Positions 26,952 to 36,111 of a stretch of DNA of 61,426 nucleotides are shown here, one piece after another. Source of the DNA: an uncultured Opitutaceae bacterium (GTDB lineage: Bacteria > Verrucomicrobiota > Verrucomicrobiia > Opitutales > Opitutaceae); assembly GCA_903952145.1 (NCBI GenBank), contig CAJBES010000065.1, forward strand, positions 1 to 61,426, written 5' to 3'. The first letter of the stretch is position 1. Every line of letters starts with the position of its first letter. Both the position numbers and the translations under genes were made by a program. A model generated the notes under the pieces. It saw nothing but the letters and a program-made list of their open reading frames with translations. It made no database searches and was not told where the DNA came from.

Positions 26952-27066
26952 TTCCTTTCACATCCCCCATCTCTGGGCAAACGTCGCGTCCAACCCGCTC
27001 TGCTCCCGGCAAATTGCCTGCGGCACACAGTTGCCACCCCAGTGGAACAGACGTTGACGACCGCCT

Positions 27067-27753
27067 TCACGTCTCATTCCTAAAGCGATAGCCGACCCCA
27101 CGAATCGTCTCCAGGTAGTCGGCGGCCACCCCGATTTTTTCCCGTAGTCGGCGCATGTGCGTGTCGACCGTGCGCGTTTCGATCGCAGTATCGTAGCCCC
27201 ACACGTCCTGCAACAAGCGCTCGCGCGTTTGCACCCGGCCGCGCCGTTTGGCGAGAATCAGGAGCAGCCTAAATTCCGTGGCCGTCAGTGTGACCGGTTG
27301 GTTTTCAACTTTCACAATGTGATGCGGCCCATCGATCTCCAGCCCGCCGAAACTGAGGTGGTCACCTGGCTCGTCGGCCGCCTTGCTGCGCTTGAGCAGT
27401 TTGCGGATGCGCAGCACCAGCTCGCGCAGACTGAAGGGCTTGGTGACATAGTCGTCGGCGCCGAGTTCCAGGCCGACGACCCGGTCGACCTCGGCAGCCT
27501 TGGCCGTGAGCATGAGGATGGGGATCATGGCCGTGGCGGGATCGCGGCGCAGGATTTTGCAAACCTCGAGTCCGTCTAGCTCGGGCAGCATGAGGTCGAG
27601 CACGACGAGGTCGGGCCGCTCGGCCCGCACCGTGGCGAGCGCCTTCAGGCCATCGTTGGCAAAGAGCGGGCTAAAGCCGGCCTCGCGCAGCTTGAAGCCG
27701 ATCACCTCGAGCGCGTCGGGTTCGTCGTCAACGACCAGAATCTTGGGTTTCAT
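27067..27753 (-). CDS. phoB: Phosphate regulon response regulator
   Basis: A 228-residue OmpR/PhoB-type regulator. The receiver domain begins MKPKILVVDDEPDALEV, with phospho-acceptor Asp in LVVLDLMLPELDG and the Lys in DYVTKPFSLRELV. The winged-helix DNA-binding domain ends ETRTVDTHMRRLREKIG and IRGVGYRF. The open frame extends 33 codons upstream, but the ATG at 27753 gives the standard N-terminus and overlaps the phoU stop (ATGA). It is expected to bind the candidate Pho boxes at 34216-34243 and 39844-39871. Confidence 0.94.
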   Translation of the reverse strand: MKPKILVVDDEPDALEVIGFKLREAGFSPLFANDGLKALATVRAERPDLVVLDLMLPELDGLEVCKILRRDPATAMIPILMLTAKAAEVDRVVGLELGADDYVTKPFSLRELVLRIRKLLKRSKAADEPGDHLSFGGLEIDGPHHIVKVENQPVTLTATEFRLLLILAKRRGRVQTRERLLQDVWGYDTAIETRTVDTHMRRLREKIGVAADYLETIRGVGYRFRNET

Positions 27754-28409
27754 TGGTTTTTCTGGGCGGAATGGCGGATGTCCTTCGCCTCGTAGAGATA
27801 GACGGCATCCTCGGCGATGTTGGTGGCGTGGTCGGCAATGCGCTCGAGGCATTTGGAGATGACCATGAGGTGCAGGCAGCGGGTGATGGTGGCGGGATTC
27901 TCGACCATGAAGCTGGAAAGCTCGCGGTGCAGCTGCCGGTTGAGGGCGTCCACTTCCTTGTCCCGCGGGATGACCGTGAGGGCGAGCTCGGGCTTGCCCT
28001 CGATGAAGGCCGTGAGCGCGTCGTGCAGCATCCCGTGCGCCATCTGCGCCATGCGCGGGAGGTCGATGTAGGGCTTGAGCTGCGGCTCGGCGTTGAGGTC
28101 GTGGGCGCGGCGGGCGATGGAGCAGCCCTCGTCGCCCACGCGCTCGAGGTTCTGGGAAATTTTCATCACTGCGGTGATAAAGCGCAGATCGGTGGCCAGC
28201 GGCGCCTTGGTGAGCAGGTGGATCGACAGGTCGTCCACCTCGATCTCGAATTGGTCGATGATGGTATCGTCCGCCTCCACCTTCAGCGCCAGGGCGTCGT
28301 CCCGTTCGACCAGCGCGCGCATGGCCCGGGCGACGGCGGATTCGGCATGGCTGGCCATCGCCAGAATGGTCTCTTTCAACCGGTTCATTTCTTCGCTGTA
28401 ATGGGTCAT
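27750..28409 (-). CDS. phoU: Phosphate signalling/transport regulator PhoU
   Basis: A 219-residue stand-alone PhoU with both metal-binding helix motifs, NLERVGDEGCSIARR and CLERIADHATNIAED. PhoU proteins restrain PhoR signalling and Pst uptake when phosphate is plentiful. It lies between pstB (10 bases before) and phoB (overlapping), the classical pst-phoU-pho order. It differs from the + strand PhoU, which carries a phosphatase-like extension. Confidence 0.94.
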   Translation of the reverse strand: MTHYSEEMNRLKETILAMASHAESAVARAMRALVERDDALALKVEADDTIIDQFEIEVDDLSIHLLTKAPLATDLRFITAVMKISQNLERVGDEGCSIARRAHDLNAEPQLKPYIDLPRMAQMAHGMLHDALTAFIEGKPELALTVIPRDKEVDALNRQLHRELSSFMVENPATITRCLHLMVISKCLERIADHATNIAEDAVYLYEAKDIRHSAQKNQ

Positions 28410-28419
28410 GGGATTTGGG

Positions 28420-29262
28420 TCAGCCGAAACGACCGGAGACGTAAGCCTCGGTCTGGGAGTTGGCGGGCTTCATAAAAATGGTGCGCGTGTCGGCGTATTC
28501 AATCAATTTGCCGAGGTAAAAGAAAGCAGTCCGGTCGGAGCAGCGCGCGGCCTGCTGCATGTTGTGGGTGACAATCACGATGGTGAAGTGGCTGCGGAGT
28601 TCCTGAATCAGCTCCTCAATCTTGGCGGTGGCGACCGGGTCGAGCGCGGAGCACGGCTCGTCCATCAGGATGACTTCGGGCTCGACCGCGATGGCGCGGG
28701 CAATGCATAGCCGCTGCTGCTGGCCGCCGGACAGACCGAGGCCGCTTTCGTGGAGACGGTCCTTCACCTCGTCCCACAATGCGGCGCCGCGGAGGGATTT
28801 CTCCACGATGGCATCGAGCCGGGTTTTGTCATTTTCACCCTGGATGCGGAGCCCGTAGATGACGTTTTCGTAAATGGACTTCGGGAAGGGATTGGACTTC
28901 TGGAAAACCATGCCTACGCGCTTGCGCAGTTCAATCGAGTCGACCCCACGGCCGTGGATGTCCACACCGTTGATGCGGATCGAACCGCGGCCGATGACCG
29001 TGCCGTCTATCAGATCATTCATTCGGTTCAAGCAGCGCAGGAGCGTGGTCTTGCCGCAGCCGGAGGGCCCGATAAAGGCGGTGACACGCTTTTCCTCCAG
29101 CTTGAGGTTGATATCGTAAAGCGCCTGCTTCGGACCATAGGAAAAATCTAGGTTCTCGATCTCAATGAGTGTGCGGTTGGTGCCAAGGTCCTGCGAAGGC
29201 GGCACCTTGATGGCGAAAAGAGTGGACGTAGCCATGGAGCGTTGGGTGGTGGCGGTTACCAT
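28420..29262 (-). CDS. pstB: Phosphate ABC transporter ATPase PstB (canonical)
   Basis: A 280-residue canonical PstB. Walker [13 protein letters not shown]-loop [10 protein letters not shown], signature [14 protein letters not shown], Walker [14 protein letters not shown] and switch His in VTHNMQQAA are all intact, so it should work as a homodimer. Its start overlaps the pstA stop; a second ATG nine codons in would also give a normal protein. It is the internal control for the two degenerate ATPases at 24101-25647. Confidence 0.95.
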   Translation of the reverse strand: MVTATTQRSMATSTLFAIKVPPSQDLGTNRTLIEIENLDFSYGPKQALYDINLKLEEKRVTAFIGPSGCGKTTLLRCLNRMNDLIDGTVIGRGSIRINGVDIHGRGVDSIELRKRVGMVFQKSNPFPKSIYENVIYGLRIQGENDKTRLDAIVEKSLRGAALWDEVKDRLHESGLGLSGGQQQRLCIARAIAVEPEVILMDEPCSALDPVATAKIEELIQELRSHFTIVIVTHNMQQAARCSDRTAFFYLGKLIEYADTRTIFMKPANSQTEAYVSGRFG

Positions 29263-30320
29263 TTATAGATTCTGCGCATGCGGTTGCGGAACACAATCGA
29301 GGCCAGGGCGATCAAGGCCACAATGAACAGGAAGACAAAGGCGGTGCCGTATTGCACGCGTGCGGTGTATTCGTTCTGCGGGATCTTTGAGGATACGACG
29401 TAAATATGGTAGGGCAGCGCCATCACCCCCTGGAAAAAAAAGTCGCCCAGCCGGTCCACTTCCCACGGCAGTTTGTCCCGGACAACATAGGCGGCGGTGA
29501 ACATGATGGGGGCGGTCTCGCCGGCTACGCGCGCAATGCCGAGAATCGACGACGTCAGGACGCCAGGCAGTGCATACGGCAGCACATTTGTGCGGATGGT
29601 CTGCCACTTGGTCGCGCCGAGGGCGAGTGAGCCCTCGCGAAAACCCTTCGGCACCGCCTTGAGGGCCTCTTCTGAGGCTGTGATGATGACGGGCAGCACC
29701 ATGAACGCCAAGGTGAACCAGCCGGCCAGTAGCGACACGTTCCAATCAAGGAAGATCACGAACAGGCCGAAACCGAAAAGCCCGAATACAATGGAGGGCA
29801 CACCGGCCAGATTGAGCACTGCCAGCCGGATAAAACGCACGCCGGGGCCGTCCTTGGCATACTCGTTGAGGTAGATGGCACTGGAAACCCCGAGCGTGAG
29901 GGCGATGGTCATTGAGCCCACCACGAGCAGCACCGTGCCGACGATGCACGGCCAGATGCCGCCTGCCGAATAAACGTAGCTTTCGGCCTTGAACCGCGGC
30001 ACCGGGCGGTTTTCGGCCCTGGCCCTGGCCGCTTCACTGCTCTGAAAAGCGCGGAACGCCCTGTCGCCCAGCTCCATTTTTTTCCCGTTGTGCTCGAAAA
30101 CGTAGAGCGATTCAGGAGCCTCGGTGAGGAAGGGCACGTTGACATAGGGAAACTCGGATTGGAAAACCGTGTGCGCGCCCTTGACGAAGATGTCGCCAAA
30201 GACGAGTAAACCGCAGAGCAGCACAAAATAAGTCGCAACGCGGAATACCGTGAAGGTCATGCGTTCAAGCTGGCGGCCGCGGGCGGACCTGGTGGCGAAG
30301 GGATGGGCGGTGGCGCTCAT
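29256..30320 (-). CDS. pstA: Phosphate ABC transporter permease PstA (long form)
   Basis: A 354-residue PstA. The core is normal: [51 protein letters not shown] and [22 protein letters not shown]. Between helix 1 and the core there is a loop of about 75 residues (50-120), longer than in the + strand PstA, and probably periplasmic. This matches the enlarged loop of its partner PstC, so the extra parts may touch each other or the binding protein. Confidence 0.93.
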   Translation of the reverse strand: MSATAHPFATRSARGRQLERMTFTVFRVATYFVLLCGLLVFGDIFVKGAHTVFQSEFPYVNVPFLTEAPESLYVFEHNGKKMELGDRAFRAFQSSEAARARAENRPVPRFKAESYVYSAGGIWPCIVGTVLLVVGSMTIALTLGVSSAIYLNEYAKDGPGVRFIRLAVLNLAGVPSIVFGLFGFGLFVIFLDWNVSLLAGWFTLAFMVLPVIITASEEALKAVPKGFREGSLALGATKWQTIRTNVLPYALPGVLTSSILGIARVAGETAPIMFTAAYVVRDKLPWEVDRLGDFFFQGVMALPYHIYVVSSKIPQNEYTARVQYGTAFVFLFIVALIALASIVFRNRMRRIYKW

Positions 30321-30322
30321 GG

Positions 30323-31921
30323 TCAGCCGATCGAGATCCGGTATTTGCGCACAATTTTCTGTGCGAGAAAATTGAGGAGGAGCGCGATCAGGAAGAGCAG
30401 GATGCCGACCATGAACAGCGCCCGGTAGTGGATGCTGCCGCGCACAACCTCGCCCATTTCCTGGGCGATGATGCCGGTCATCGTATGGACCGGCTGCACG
30501 ACCGCGACGAGACCCTGCGTGAAATCAGGAATCTCGATGCGGTTGCCGGCACAGAGCAGCACGACCATCGTCTCGCCGATCACGCGACCCAGGCCGAGAA
30601 GCACCGCAGAGACGATGCCCGAGAGCGAGGCCGGGATGATGATACGCAGGATGGTCTGCAGCCGTGAGGCCCCAAGCGCCAACGAGGCCTCCAAGAAAGA
30701 GCGCGGGACGTTGTTGATGGCATCCTCCGCCAGCGTGAAGATTGTGGGCACCGCGATGAGGGCGAGCAGGCAGCCGGCCGTCAACGCGTTCAGCCGCTCG
30801 GCAAACGGGAAGCCCGGCACCCAGCGCAGCGAGTCAAACTGTGAAAGCGTGCGCAGGATTTGGCCCAGGACTGCGATGCCGAAGAAACCCAGCACGACGG
30901 ACGGTATGGCGGAGATGAATTCAATGGCCGGTTTGACGAGGCGTTGTTCCCGGGCCGAGGCGATCTGGCTGATGTAGATGGCCGCACCCACTCCCAGCGG
31001 CACTGCGAGCATCAGGGCGATGGCCGACACCATCAGCGAGCCGACAAATAGCGGGACAACCCCATACCAATCCTGCCAGAAACTCGCCGTTAGCCATTGC
31101 CGGCCGAAGATGAACCCGGTGAAGGCGTGCCAGGCGGGGACCGGCTTGGTGTAATCCCACTCTTCCAGTTGGCGCAGGACGACGGGAAACCCGACCAGGT
31201 AGTCGGAATTGAGCTCCCGGAAGCGCTCCATCCGTTTTTGCAGCTCCGGTGTGGGCAGAGCCGGGGCCAGCGCCAGTGTCTCGCGCAGCGTTGTGGCAAA
31301 CTGATCACTGGTCTCCTTGTAAGCCGGCAGGGTTGCGATGAGCGGGCCAAGTTCAGTCTTGAAATCGACGCGCGCCACGATGACCGCGTCAGCCTCGGCA
31401 GTCTTGCCCTCAGCCAGCAGCTGGCGGCGTTTTTCCTTCATATCCTCGATAATCTGATACTTCGTCTTGATCTCCGTCGCCACCTCGGTCAGCTCGGAAA
31501 CGAGCCCCCGGAGTGGGTCGACCGCTTCACCGTAGCGACCGGCGAAAGCATCGAACCCCTCGAGTCGGGAATTCGCCTCGGCCAGGGTCAGGCCCTCGTG
31601 TCCGGTGAAGTGCTGCAGCGTGCGCAGCCGCACATCGGAAAGGTAACGCGTCAGTGCCGTATGGTCCTGCTCCTGCTGGCGGATGTAATCGACAAACTCC
31701 AGCCCGGCCTCGCGATAGACCCGGATGCTGTGCTGGTTCTGAGTGAAGAAATCAAAACCCTCGCGGAAGAGGAAAAAGGTGATCAGTGCCAGCACCACCA
31801 CCGCCATTAAGGCGTTGCCGCCGAAAAACGCCTTGATGGTCTCATCCAGGGTCAGGCCGAAGAAGCGGGTGCGGGCTTTGCCAATGCGAAAGGTCGCGGG
31901 AGGCGTGGATTCAGGCGGCAT
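30323..31921 (-). CDS. pstC: Phosphate ABC transporter permease PstC with large periplasmic insertion
   Basis: A 532-residue PstC against about 300-320 for compact forms. Helix 1 (about residues 37-52) is followed by about 200 extra residues (60-260), mainly charged and helix-forming (for example [20 protein letters not shown]). The normal core then resumes at [20 protein letters not shown]. The coupling motif [20 protein letters not shown] and [14 protein letters not shown] are intact. The insertion is expected outside the membrane and may be coiled-coil. One in-frame gene, two bases from pstA. Confidence 0.93.
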   Translation of the reverse strand: MPPESTPPATFRIGKARTRFFGLTLDETIKAFFGGNALMAVVVLALITFFLFREGFDFFTQNQHSIRVYREAGLEFVDYIRQQEQDHTALTRYLSDVRLRTLQHFTGHEGLTLAEANSRLEGFDAFAGRYGEAVDPLRGLVSELTEVATEIKTKYQIIEDMKEKRRQLLAEGKTAEADAVIVARVDFKTELGPLIATLPAYKETSDQFATTLRETLALAPALPTPELQKRMERFRELNSDYLVGFPVVLRQLEEWDYTKPVPAWHAFTGFIFGRQWLTASFWQDWYGVVPLFVGSLMVSAIALMLAVPLGVGAAIYISQIASAREQRLVKPAIEFISAIPSVVLGFFGIAVLGQILRTLSQFDSLRWVPGFPFAERLNALTAGCLLALIAVPTIFTLAEDAINNVPRSFLEASLALGASRLQTILRIIIPASLSGIVSAVLLGLGRVIGETMVVLLCAGNRIEIPDFTQGLVAVVQPVHTMTGIIAQEMGEVVRGSIHYRALFMVGILLFLIALLLNFLAQKIVRKYRISIG

Positions 31922-31970
31922 GCAGCAACAATAGGCGCAGAGGTTTGGGAAGAGCTGACTCGACCGTTAA

Positions 31971-32010
31971 AAAATACGGAGGTCCGCCCAACCACCGTCA
32001 AGCGGACCTC
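31971..32010 (-). terminator. Intrinsic terminator-like hairpin after pstS
   Basis: Nine-base perfect arms GAGGTCCGC (31979-31987) and GCGGACCTC (32002-32010) with a 14-base loop. On the - strand the hairpin is followed by a run of T (complement of AAAAAA at 31969-31974). It sits 30 bases after the pstS stop and before pstC, so it could make pstS more abundant than the permease by partial termination. Confidence 0.7.
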
Positions 32011-32039
32011 TGTGACAAACAGGTGACGATTCGACCGGC

Positions 32040-32846
32040 TCAGCGGAGCGGCACAAAACCCACCTTCTCGACGATCTGCTGGCCGGCATCGCTCAAGGTG
32101 AACTCGATGAACCCGGCCGCCTCACCTGTGGGCTCCCCGTTCGTGTAATAGAACGTGGGACGGGCATAGGGATATGTCTTGGCATGCACCTCGGCCTTGG
32201 TCGGCGTGTGCCCGTCAACCGGCACCACCTTGATGCCGGCTGCCGTGATGTAGGCCAGCCCCACGTAGCCGATGCCGCTGGGGTTTTTGGCCACTTCGGA
32301 CGCGATCTGCTCATTGCCCGCCATCTTCTGTGAAGATGGGGCGTAGTCGCGTTTCTTCATCGCGAGATCCTTCCAGTCAGAATAGGTGCCCGAGGAGGTG
32401 TTGCGGGTGTAGATCGAAATCTTGCCCGAACTACCCCCGACGGCCGACCAGTCGGCAATGTCACCGGTGAAGATCTGCTCCACCTGGCGCTTGGTCAGTG
32501 TGGTGATGGGGCTGGCCGCATTGACGATCACAGCCATGCCGTCGTAAGCCACAATATGTGGCCTCATCGTGACGCCCTTGGCGGAAGCGGCGGACATTTC
32601 CGTGGGTTTTGCCCGACGGGAGGACATACCGATCTGGGCCGTGCCGTCGGTGATGGCGGCGATGCCGGTGGTGGACCCTTCGGCGGCAATTTCGAAGGAA
32701 ACGTTGGGATGGGTCGCCTTGTATTCCTCAGCCAGCATGGGCACGAGCTTGGCTCCAAGCGTGTCAGAACCCTTGATGACGAGTTTCTGCGCCGGCAGGG
32801 AGGCAGCGGCCAAAACCGCGAGAGCGAAAACAGTTAGTTTTTTCAT
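32040..32846 (-). CDS. pstS: Phosphate ABC transporter substrate-binding protein
   Basis: A 268-residue PstS with a plain Sec signal peptide (MKKLTVFALAVLAAASLPA, cleavage near residue 19, no lipobox). Phosphate-binding parts visible are LVIKGSDTLGAKLVPMLAEE, AEGSTTGIAAITDGTAQIGM and TRNTSSGTYSDWK. It lies 34 bases after the porin and before a hairpin and pstC, so a porin-pstS pair may be transcribed at a higher level than the permease genes. Confidence 0.93.
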   Translation of the reverse strand: MKKLTVFALAVLAAASLPAQKLVIKGSDTLGAKLVPMLAEEYKATHPNVSFEIAAEGSTTGIAAITDGTAQIGMSSRRAKPTEMSAASAKGVTMRPHIVAYDGMAVIVNAASPITTLTKRQVEQIFTGDIADWSAVGGSSGKISIYTRNTSSGTYSDWKDLAMKKRDYAPSSQKMAGNEQIASEVAKNPSGIGYVGLAYITAAGIKVVPVDGHTPTKAEVHAKTYPYARPTFYYTNGEPTGEAAGFIEFTLSDAGQQIVEKVGFVPLR

Positions 32847-32880
32847 GAGTGAGTTTTTTAAGCGTATGTATCGAGATCGA

Positions 32881-34161
32881 TTAGAAGTTCACCTGCATCT
32901 GGGAACGGATGCCGGAAACCTTCTCCGTGGCCCCGTCGCTGGTCTCGCCGTTGACGTAACCGAGCTGCAGCTTCACGTCCTGATTCACAAAATAATAGTT
33001 GAAGCCCGCATAGTATTCCTTGAGCGCCTGGCCGGTGCGGACGGCCGGTGCGGAGCGAACCCCGTCCGAAGTCCGGATGCCACGACCGTCGGCATCCACG
33101 TCGCTGTAGCGGAAGACAGCCTCGAGCTTGTCGGTCGCCATGAAGGAAGGCTGGATCCAGTAACCGCTCGGGCCGGCGGCCTTGGCGCCGGCATCGAGAA
33201 CGCCATCCACGTTGGCGTGGATGTATTCGCCCGCCAGATTGAAGCGGCCAAGGGTGGCATCGCCGTAGACCGAATATAGGCTGATATCATAGCCTTTGCC
33301 GTAGTTCGTGTTCCCGGCGCCGCCAACGTCGGGCAGCTGGCCGTAGGCCGCACCGACCATGAATTTGCGGTCGACCGCCATGACTTGGGAGTAGCCCACG
33401 TTGACCCAGTAGGCCGGCTTGTTGACCGCGTTGCTGCCGCTCGATTTGGAGCCATCAATCGCGGCGTCGAGAATGGTTTCAGTCCGCTGAGGGTTGGTGA
33501 TGGCCGCGCCGTAGAAGAAACCAGTGCTCTTGCCCTTGCGGACATCCACCGGGCCGCCGTCGAGAAACACCCCCATGCGATAACTGGCGGCACCAAGCCG
33601 GCGGCCGTTGTTGGGCTCGACCATGAAACGGGTCACTGGCGAGCGCTCAATGGCCTTCAGGCTGCCGCTCGACGTGTATTCCTCGTAGCCGAGGTTGACC
33701 TTGCGCAGGCCAAAATCCAACGCGATCGGGGCTTCACCCCAAAAGCCGCTCCATTCCATGAAAGCCTTGTCGAAATTGGAGCCGGAAAAATCGTAATTGA
33801 AATTCGCCGTCCAGTTGCTGCCGATCCCGGCATTGAAACCAACATAGATCCGGCGCAGGAAAAACTGGCTCACATAGGCCGGCCCCTGATCGCTGGATAG
33901 TCCGGCATACTGCAGCTGGAGGCGGCCGCTGAGGGCGATTGAGTTCGTGCTCTTGCCGCCTGAAATGGTTGAGACGACCGCGGCGCTTGAGTCGCGCGCC
34001 AGATCAGCGCGGAGTTCCTCGCCCTCCTGGTCGTTGATGAGCCCCTTTTTCACGAGCAAGTCGATGAGCGGGCCGCTGTCCTGCGCGAAGGCGGACCCCG
34101 CAAGGAGAAAAGCGCCCGAAAGCAGCGCGAGCCATTTGTATTTTTGATTCAGGATTAACAT
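32881..34161 (-). CDS. OprO/OprP-like phosphate-selective porin
   Basis: A 426-residue outer-membrane barrel protein. The ATG at 34161 gives a good signal peptide (LALLSGAFLLAGSAFAQ); the frame's upstream GTG would prepend twelve unlikely residues. After a short helical region (IDLLVKKGLINDQEGEELRA) come strands of alternating polarity, such as GRLQLQYAGL, RRIYVGFNAGIGSNWTANFNYDFS and EYYAGFNYYFVNQDVKLQLGYV, ending in MQVNF with the C-terminal Phe needed for barrel insertion. The family and its place before pstS suggest phosphate or polyphosphate entry through the outer membrane. A candidate Pho box lies 55-82 bases upstream. Confidence 0.9.
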   Translation of the reverse strand: MLILNQKYKWLALLSGAFLLAGSAFAQDSGPLIDLLVKKGLINDQEGEELRADLARDSSAAVVSTISGGKSTNSIALSGRLQLQYAGLSSDQGPAYVSQFFLRRIYVGFNAGIGSNWTANFNYDFSGSNFDKAFMEWSGFWGEAPIALDFGLRKVNLGYEEYTSSGSLKAIERSPVTRFMVEPNNGRRLGAASYRMGVFLDGGPVDVRKGKSTGFFYGAAITNPQRTETILDAAIDGSKSSGSNAVNKPAYWVNVGYSQVMAVDRKFMVGAAYGQLPDVGGAGNTNYGKGYDISLYSVYGDATLGRFNLAGEYIHANVDGVLDAGAKAAGPSGYWIQPSFMATDKLEAVFRYSDVDADGRGIRTSDGVRSAPAVRTGQALKEYYAGFNYYFVNQDVKLQLGYVNGETSDGATEKVSGIRSQMQVNF

Positions 34162-34199
34162 GATGAATGCGTTCAAGGTTAGGTTTTCGTAACACACCC

Positions 34200-34243
34200 A
34201 TCATGACCCCCGTTTGTTACAGTCGCGTGGCGACTGGGTGACA
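34200..34243 (-). promoter_or_regulatory. Candidate Pho box and -10 for porin-pstSCAB-phoUBR
   Basis: On the - strand three hexamers lie exactly 11 bases apart: TGTCAC (34243-34238), CGCCAC, TGTAAC (34221-34216). This fits the tandem 11-base repeat of PhoB sites; the outer two match the TGTCAC/TGTAAC half-site well and the middle is weaker. Ten bases further, CATGAT (34205-34200) is a fair -10, the spacing of PhoB-activated promoters. No -35 is seen, as expected for that class. Computed by eye only. Confidence 0.6.
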
Positions 34244-34270
34244 AACCGGCAAAAAGGCCGCGGCGGCGGC

Positions 34271-36091
34271 TCAGATCGCGGATTTTTTACGCTGCTCCAC
34301 GATCGCCAGCATCAGATCGTTCTTGGAAAGGCTGCCCAGCAAGCGCCCATCCCCGTCGATGACGGGCAGACGCTGCACGTCGGTGGCAAGGAATTTTCCC
34401 AGCGCATCGCTCAGGGTCTCGTCCGCCGTCAGGCGCGGGAAATCCTCGCGGACGATGTCCTTCGCAATCACCAACCCGGCCAGTCCGGGATCGGCCAGAT
34501 AGGGCTTGATGTCATGCAATGACACCGCACCGGCAAACCGGCCGGCCTCGTCGTTCACGTAGAGGTTGTTCACGCGCACCGAAATGAAGAGCCGGGCGAT
34601 CTCGGCAAAGCGCGCCGAGAGTGGGACCACCGGCGGGTTCGGCTTCGTGAGATCCCCCACCCGGCCGATCTGCAGTTGGGCGCGGGGGTCCTCGGCGGCC
34701 TTGCGCTTCAGCGATTCGCTGTAGAGCGAGTGTCCCTCGATCCCGCGCGCGGTGAAAAACGCCACCACGCTGCACAACAGCAAAGGCAGGATGATATCGT
34801 AACTGAGCGTCATTTCAAAGAGCATGATGACCGCCATCACCGGGGCCCGGCTCGCCGCGGACAGGAACGCACCCATGCCCACGAGGGCGAAGGCCCCCGG
34901 GCTCGGCCCGCCGGCCCACAGCGTCTGCACCGCCGAGCCGAACAGGTAACCGGCGGAGGCACCCATGAAGAGCGTCGGCGTGAACACGCCGCCCGGCGCG
35001 CCCGAGCCCACCGTGCATGCGGTGGCGAGCCATTTGCAGCAGACGAGGCCGAGCAGCACCATCCAGACAATTTCGCCGTTTAAAATCTGTGCGATGACCG
35101 AGTAGCCATTGCCGCACACCTCGGGCACGTTGATGGCAATCAGGCCCACCAGCAGGCCGCCGAACCCCAGCCGGGCCACCAACGGCAGCCGGGTGGCGAG
35201 AAACATCGTCTCCGCCTGCCGCAGTGAACGCAGGAACCACGGGGCCAAGGTGCCGGCGATGAAACCAAGCAGCAGATAGGGCGCCATCTCCAGCGGGGAG
35301 TTCAGCGTGAAGCGCGGCACCTGGTAGAGGTGCTCCGAGCCCGTCAACACCATCGTCGTCAACGCGGCTGTACCCGAGGCGGCGACCAGCGGGCCCAGGC
35401 TCTCCATTGCAATGGTGCCGAGGATGATTTCCGCCACGAAAAACGAACCGGCGATGGGTGCATTGTAGGCCGAGGCGATGCCGGCCGCCGCGCCGCAGGC
35501 GACCAGCAGGCGTAACTCTTGGGTGGAAAACTGCCGCCACCGCCCGAGCAGCGAGGCCAGCATCGCGGCCAATTGGACCATCGGCCCTTCGCGGCCGATC
35601 GAGCCGCCCGAGCCGATGGTGAACAGCGAGGCCGTCACCTTCACCAGGCTGGTGCGCAGCGGCAACCGCCCGTCGCCGAGCACGATGGCCTCCATGTAGT
35701 CAGTCGAACTCTTGCCCTTCACAAATTGTTTGCCGAACAGCAGGATGCAGCCCGCCAGCACGCCGCCGAGTGCCGGCACCAACAGCCGGCCCCACCAAGG
35801 CAGCCGGCGCATGGATTCCACGATGCCCGAATGCGAGTTGGTCAGGAGCAGGTGAATGCCCTCCGCACTCGCGCTGAAAAGGGCGGCGCCGAGTGCGCCG
35901 AGAAATCCCGCCAGTGCCGCCCACAAGAGGGTGGCCTGCCAATCCGTGGGCTGCAGGCGCTCCGCCAGCCAGATGCGCCACCGGAGCAGCCGCAGCAAAC
36001 GGTCCATCAGCAGCTTCGCGGGATCGGTGACGGCCTTCATCTCTGACCGCACCGTAAGGAAGGAGTCCGGGAAAACAAGCTCCGGCTCCAC
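34271..36091 (-). CDS. ClC-type chloride channel/antiporter with C-terminal CBS domains
   Basis: A 606-residue ClC protein. Anion-path motifs are present: GSGGSIGREGPMVQL with the gating Glu, the gluin-type Glu in AYNAPIAGSFFVAEIIL, and GSGAPGGVFTPTLFMGASAG. About residues 460-600 form a pair of CBS domains (VRVNNLYVNDEAGRFAGAV, and LATDVQRLPVIDGDGRLLG), which commonly bind nucleotides and regulate ClC proteins. The gating Glu suggests a chloride/proton exchanger more than a passive channel. A Met 17 codons in is an alternative start. It lies 20 bases after the helicase gene. Confidence 0.93.
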   Translation of the reverse strand: MEPELVFPDSFLTVRSEMKAVTDPAKLLMDRLLRLLRWRIWLAERLQPTDWQATLLWAALAGFLGALGAALFSASAEGIHLLLTNSHSGIVESMRRLPWWGRLLVPALGGVLAGCILLFGKQFVKGKSSTDYMEAIVLGDGRLPLRTSLVKVTASLFTIGSGGSIGREGPMVQLAAMLASLLGRWRQFSTQELRLLVACGAAAGIASAYNAPIAGSFFVAEIILGTIAMESLGPLVAASGTAALTTMVLTGSEHLYQVPRFTLNSPLEMAPYLLLGFIAGTLAPWFLRSLRQAETMFLATRLPLVARLGFGGLLVGLIAINVPEVCGNGYSVIAQILNGEIVWMVLLGLVCCKWLATACTVGSGAPGGVFTPTLFMGASAGYLFGSAVQTLWAGGPSPGAFALVGMGAFLSAASRAPVMAVIMLFEMTLSYDIILPLLLCSVVAFFTARGIEGHSLYSESLKRKAAEDPRAQLQIGRVGDLTKPNPPVVPLSARFAEIARLFISVRVNNLYVNDEAGRFAGAVSLHDIKPYLADPGLAGLVIAKDIVREDFPRLTADETLSDALGKFLATDVQRLPVIDGDGRLLGSLSKNDLMLAIVEQRKKSAI

Positions 36092-36111
36092 GGTTTCGAC
36101 GCGGCAGGCCC

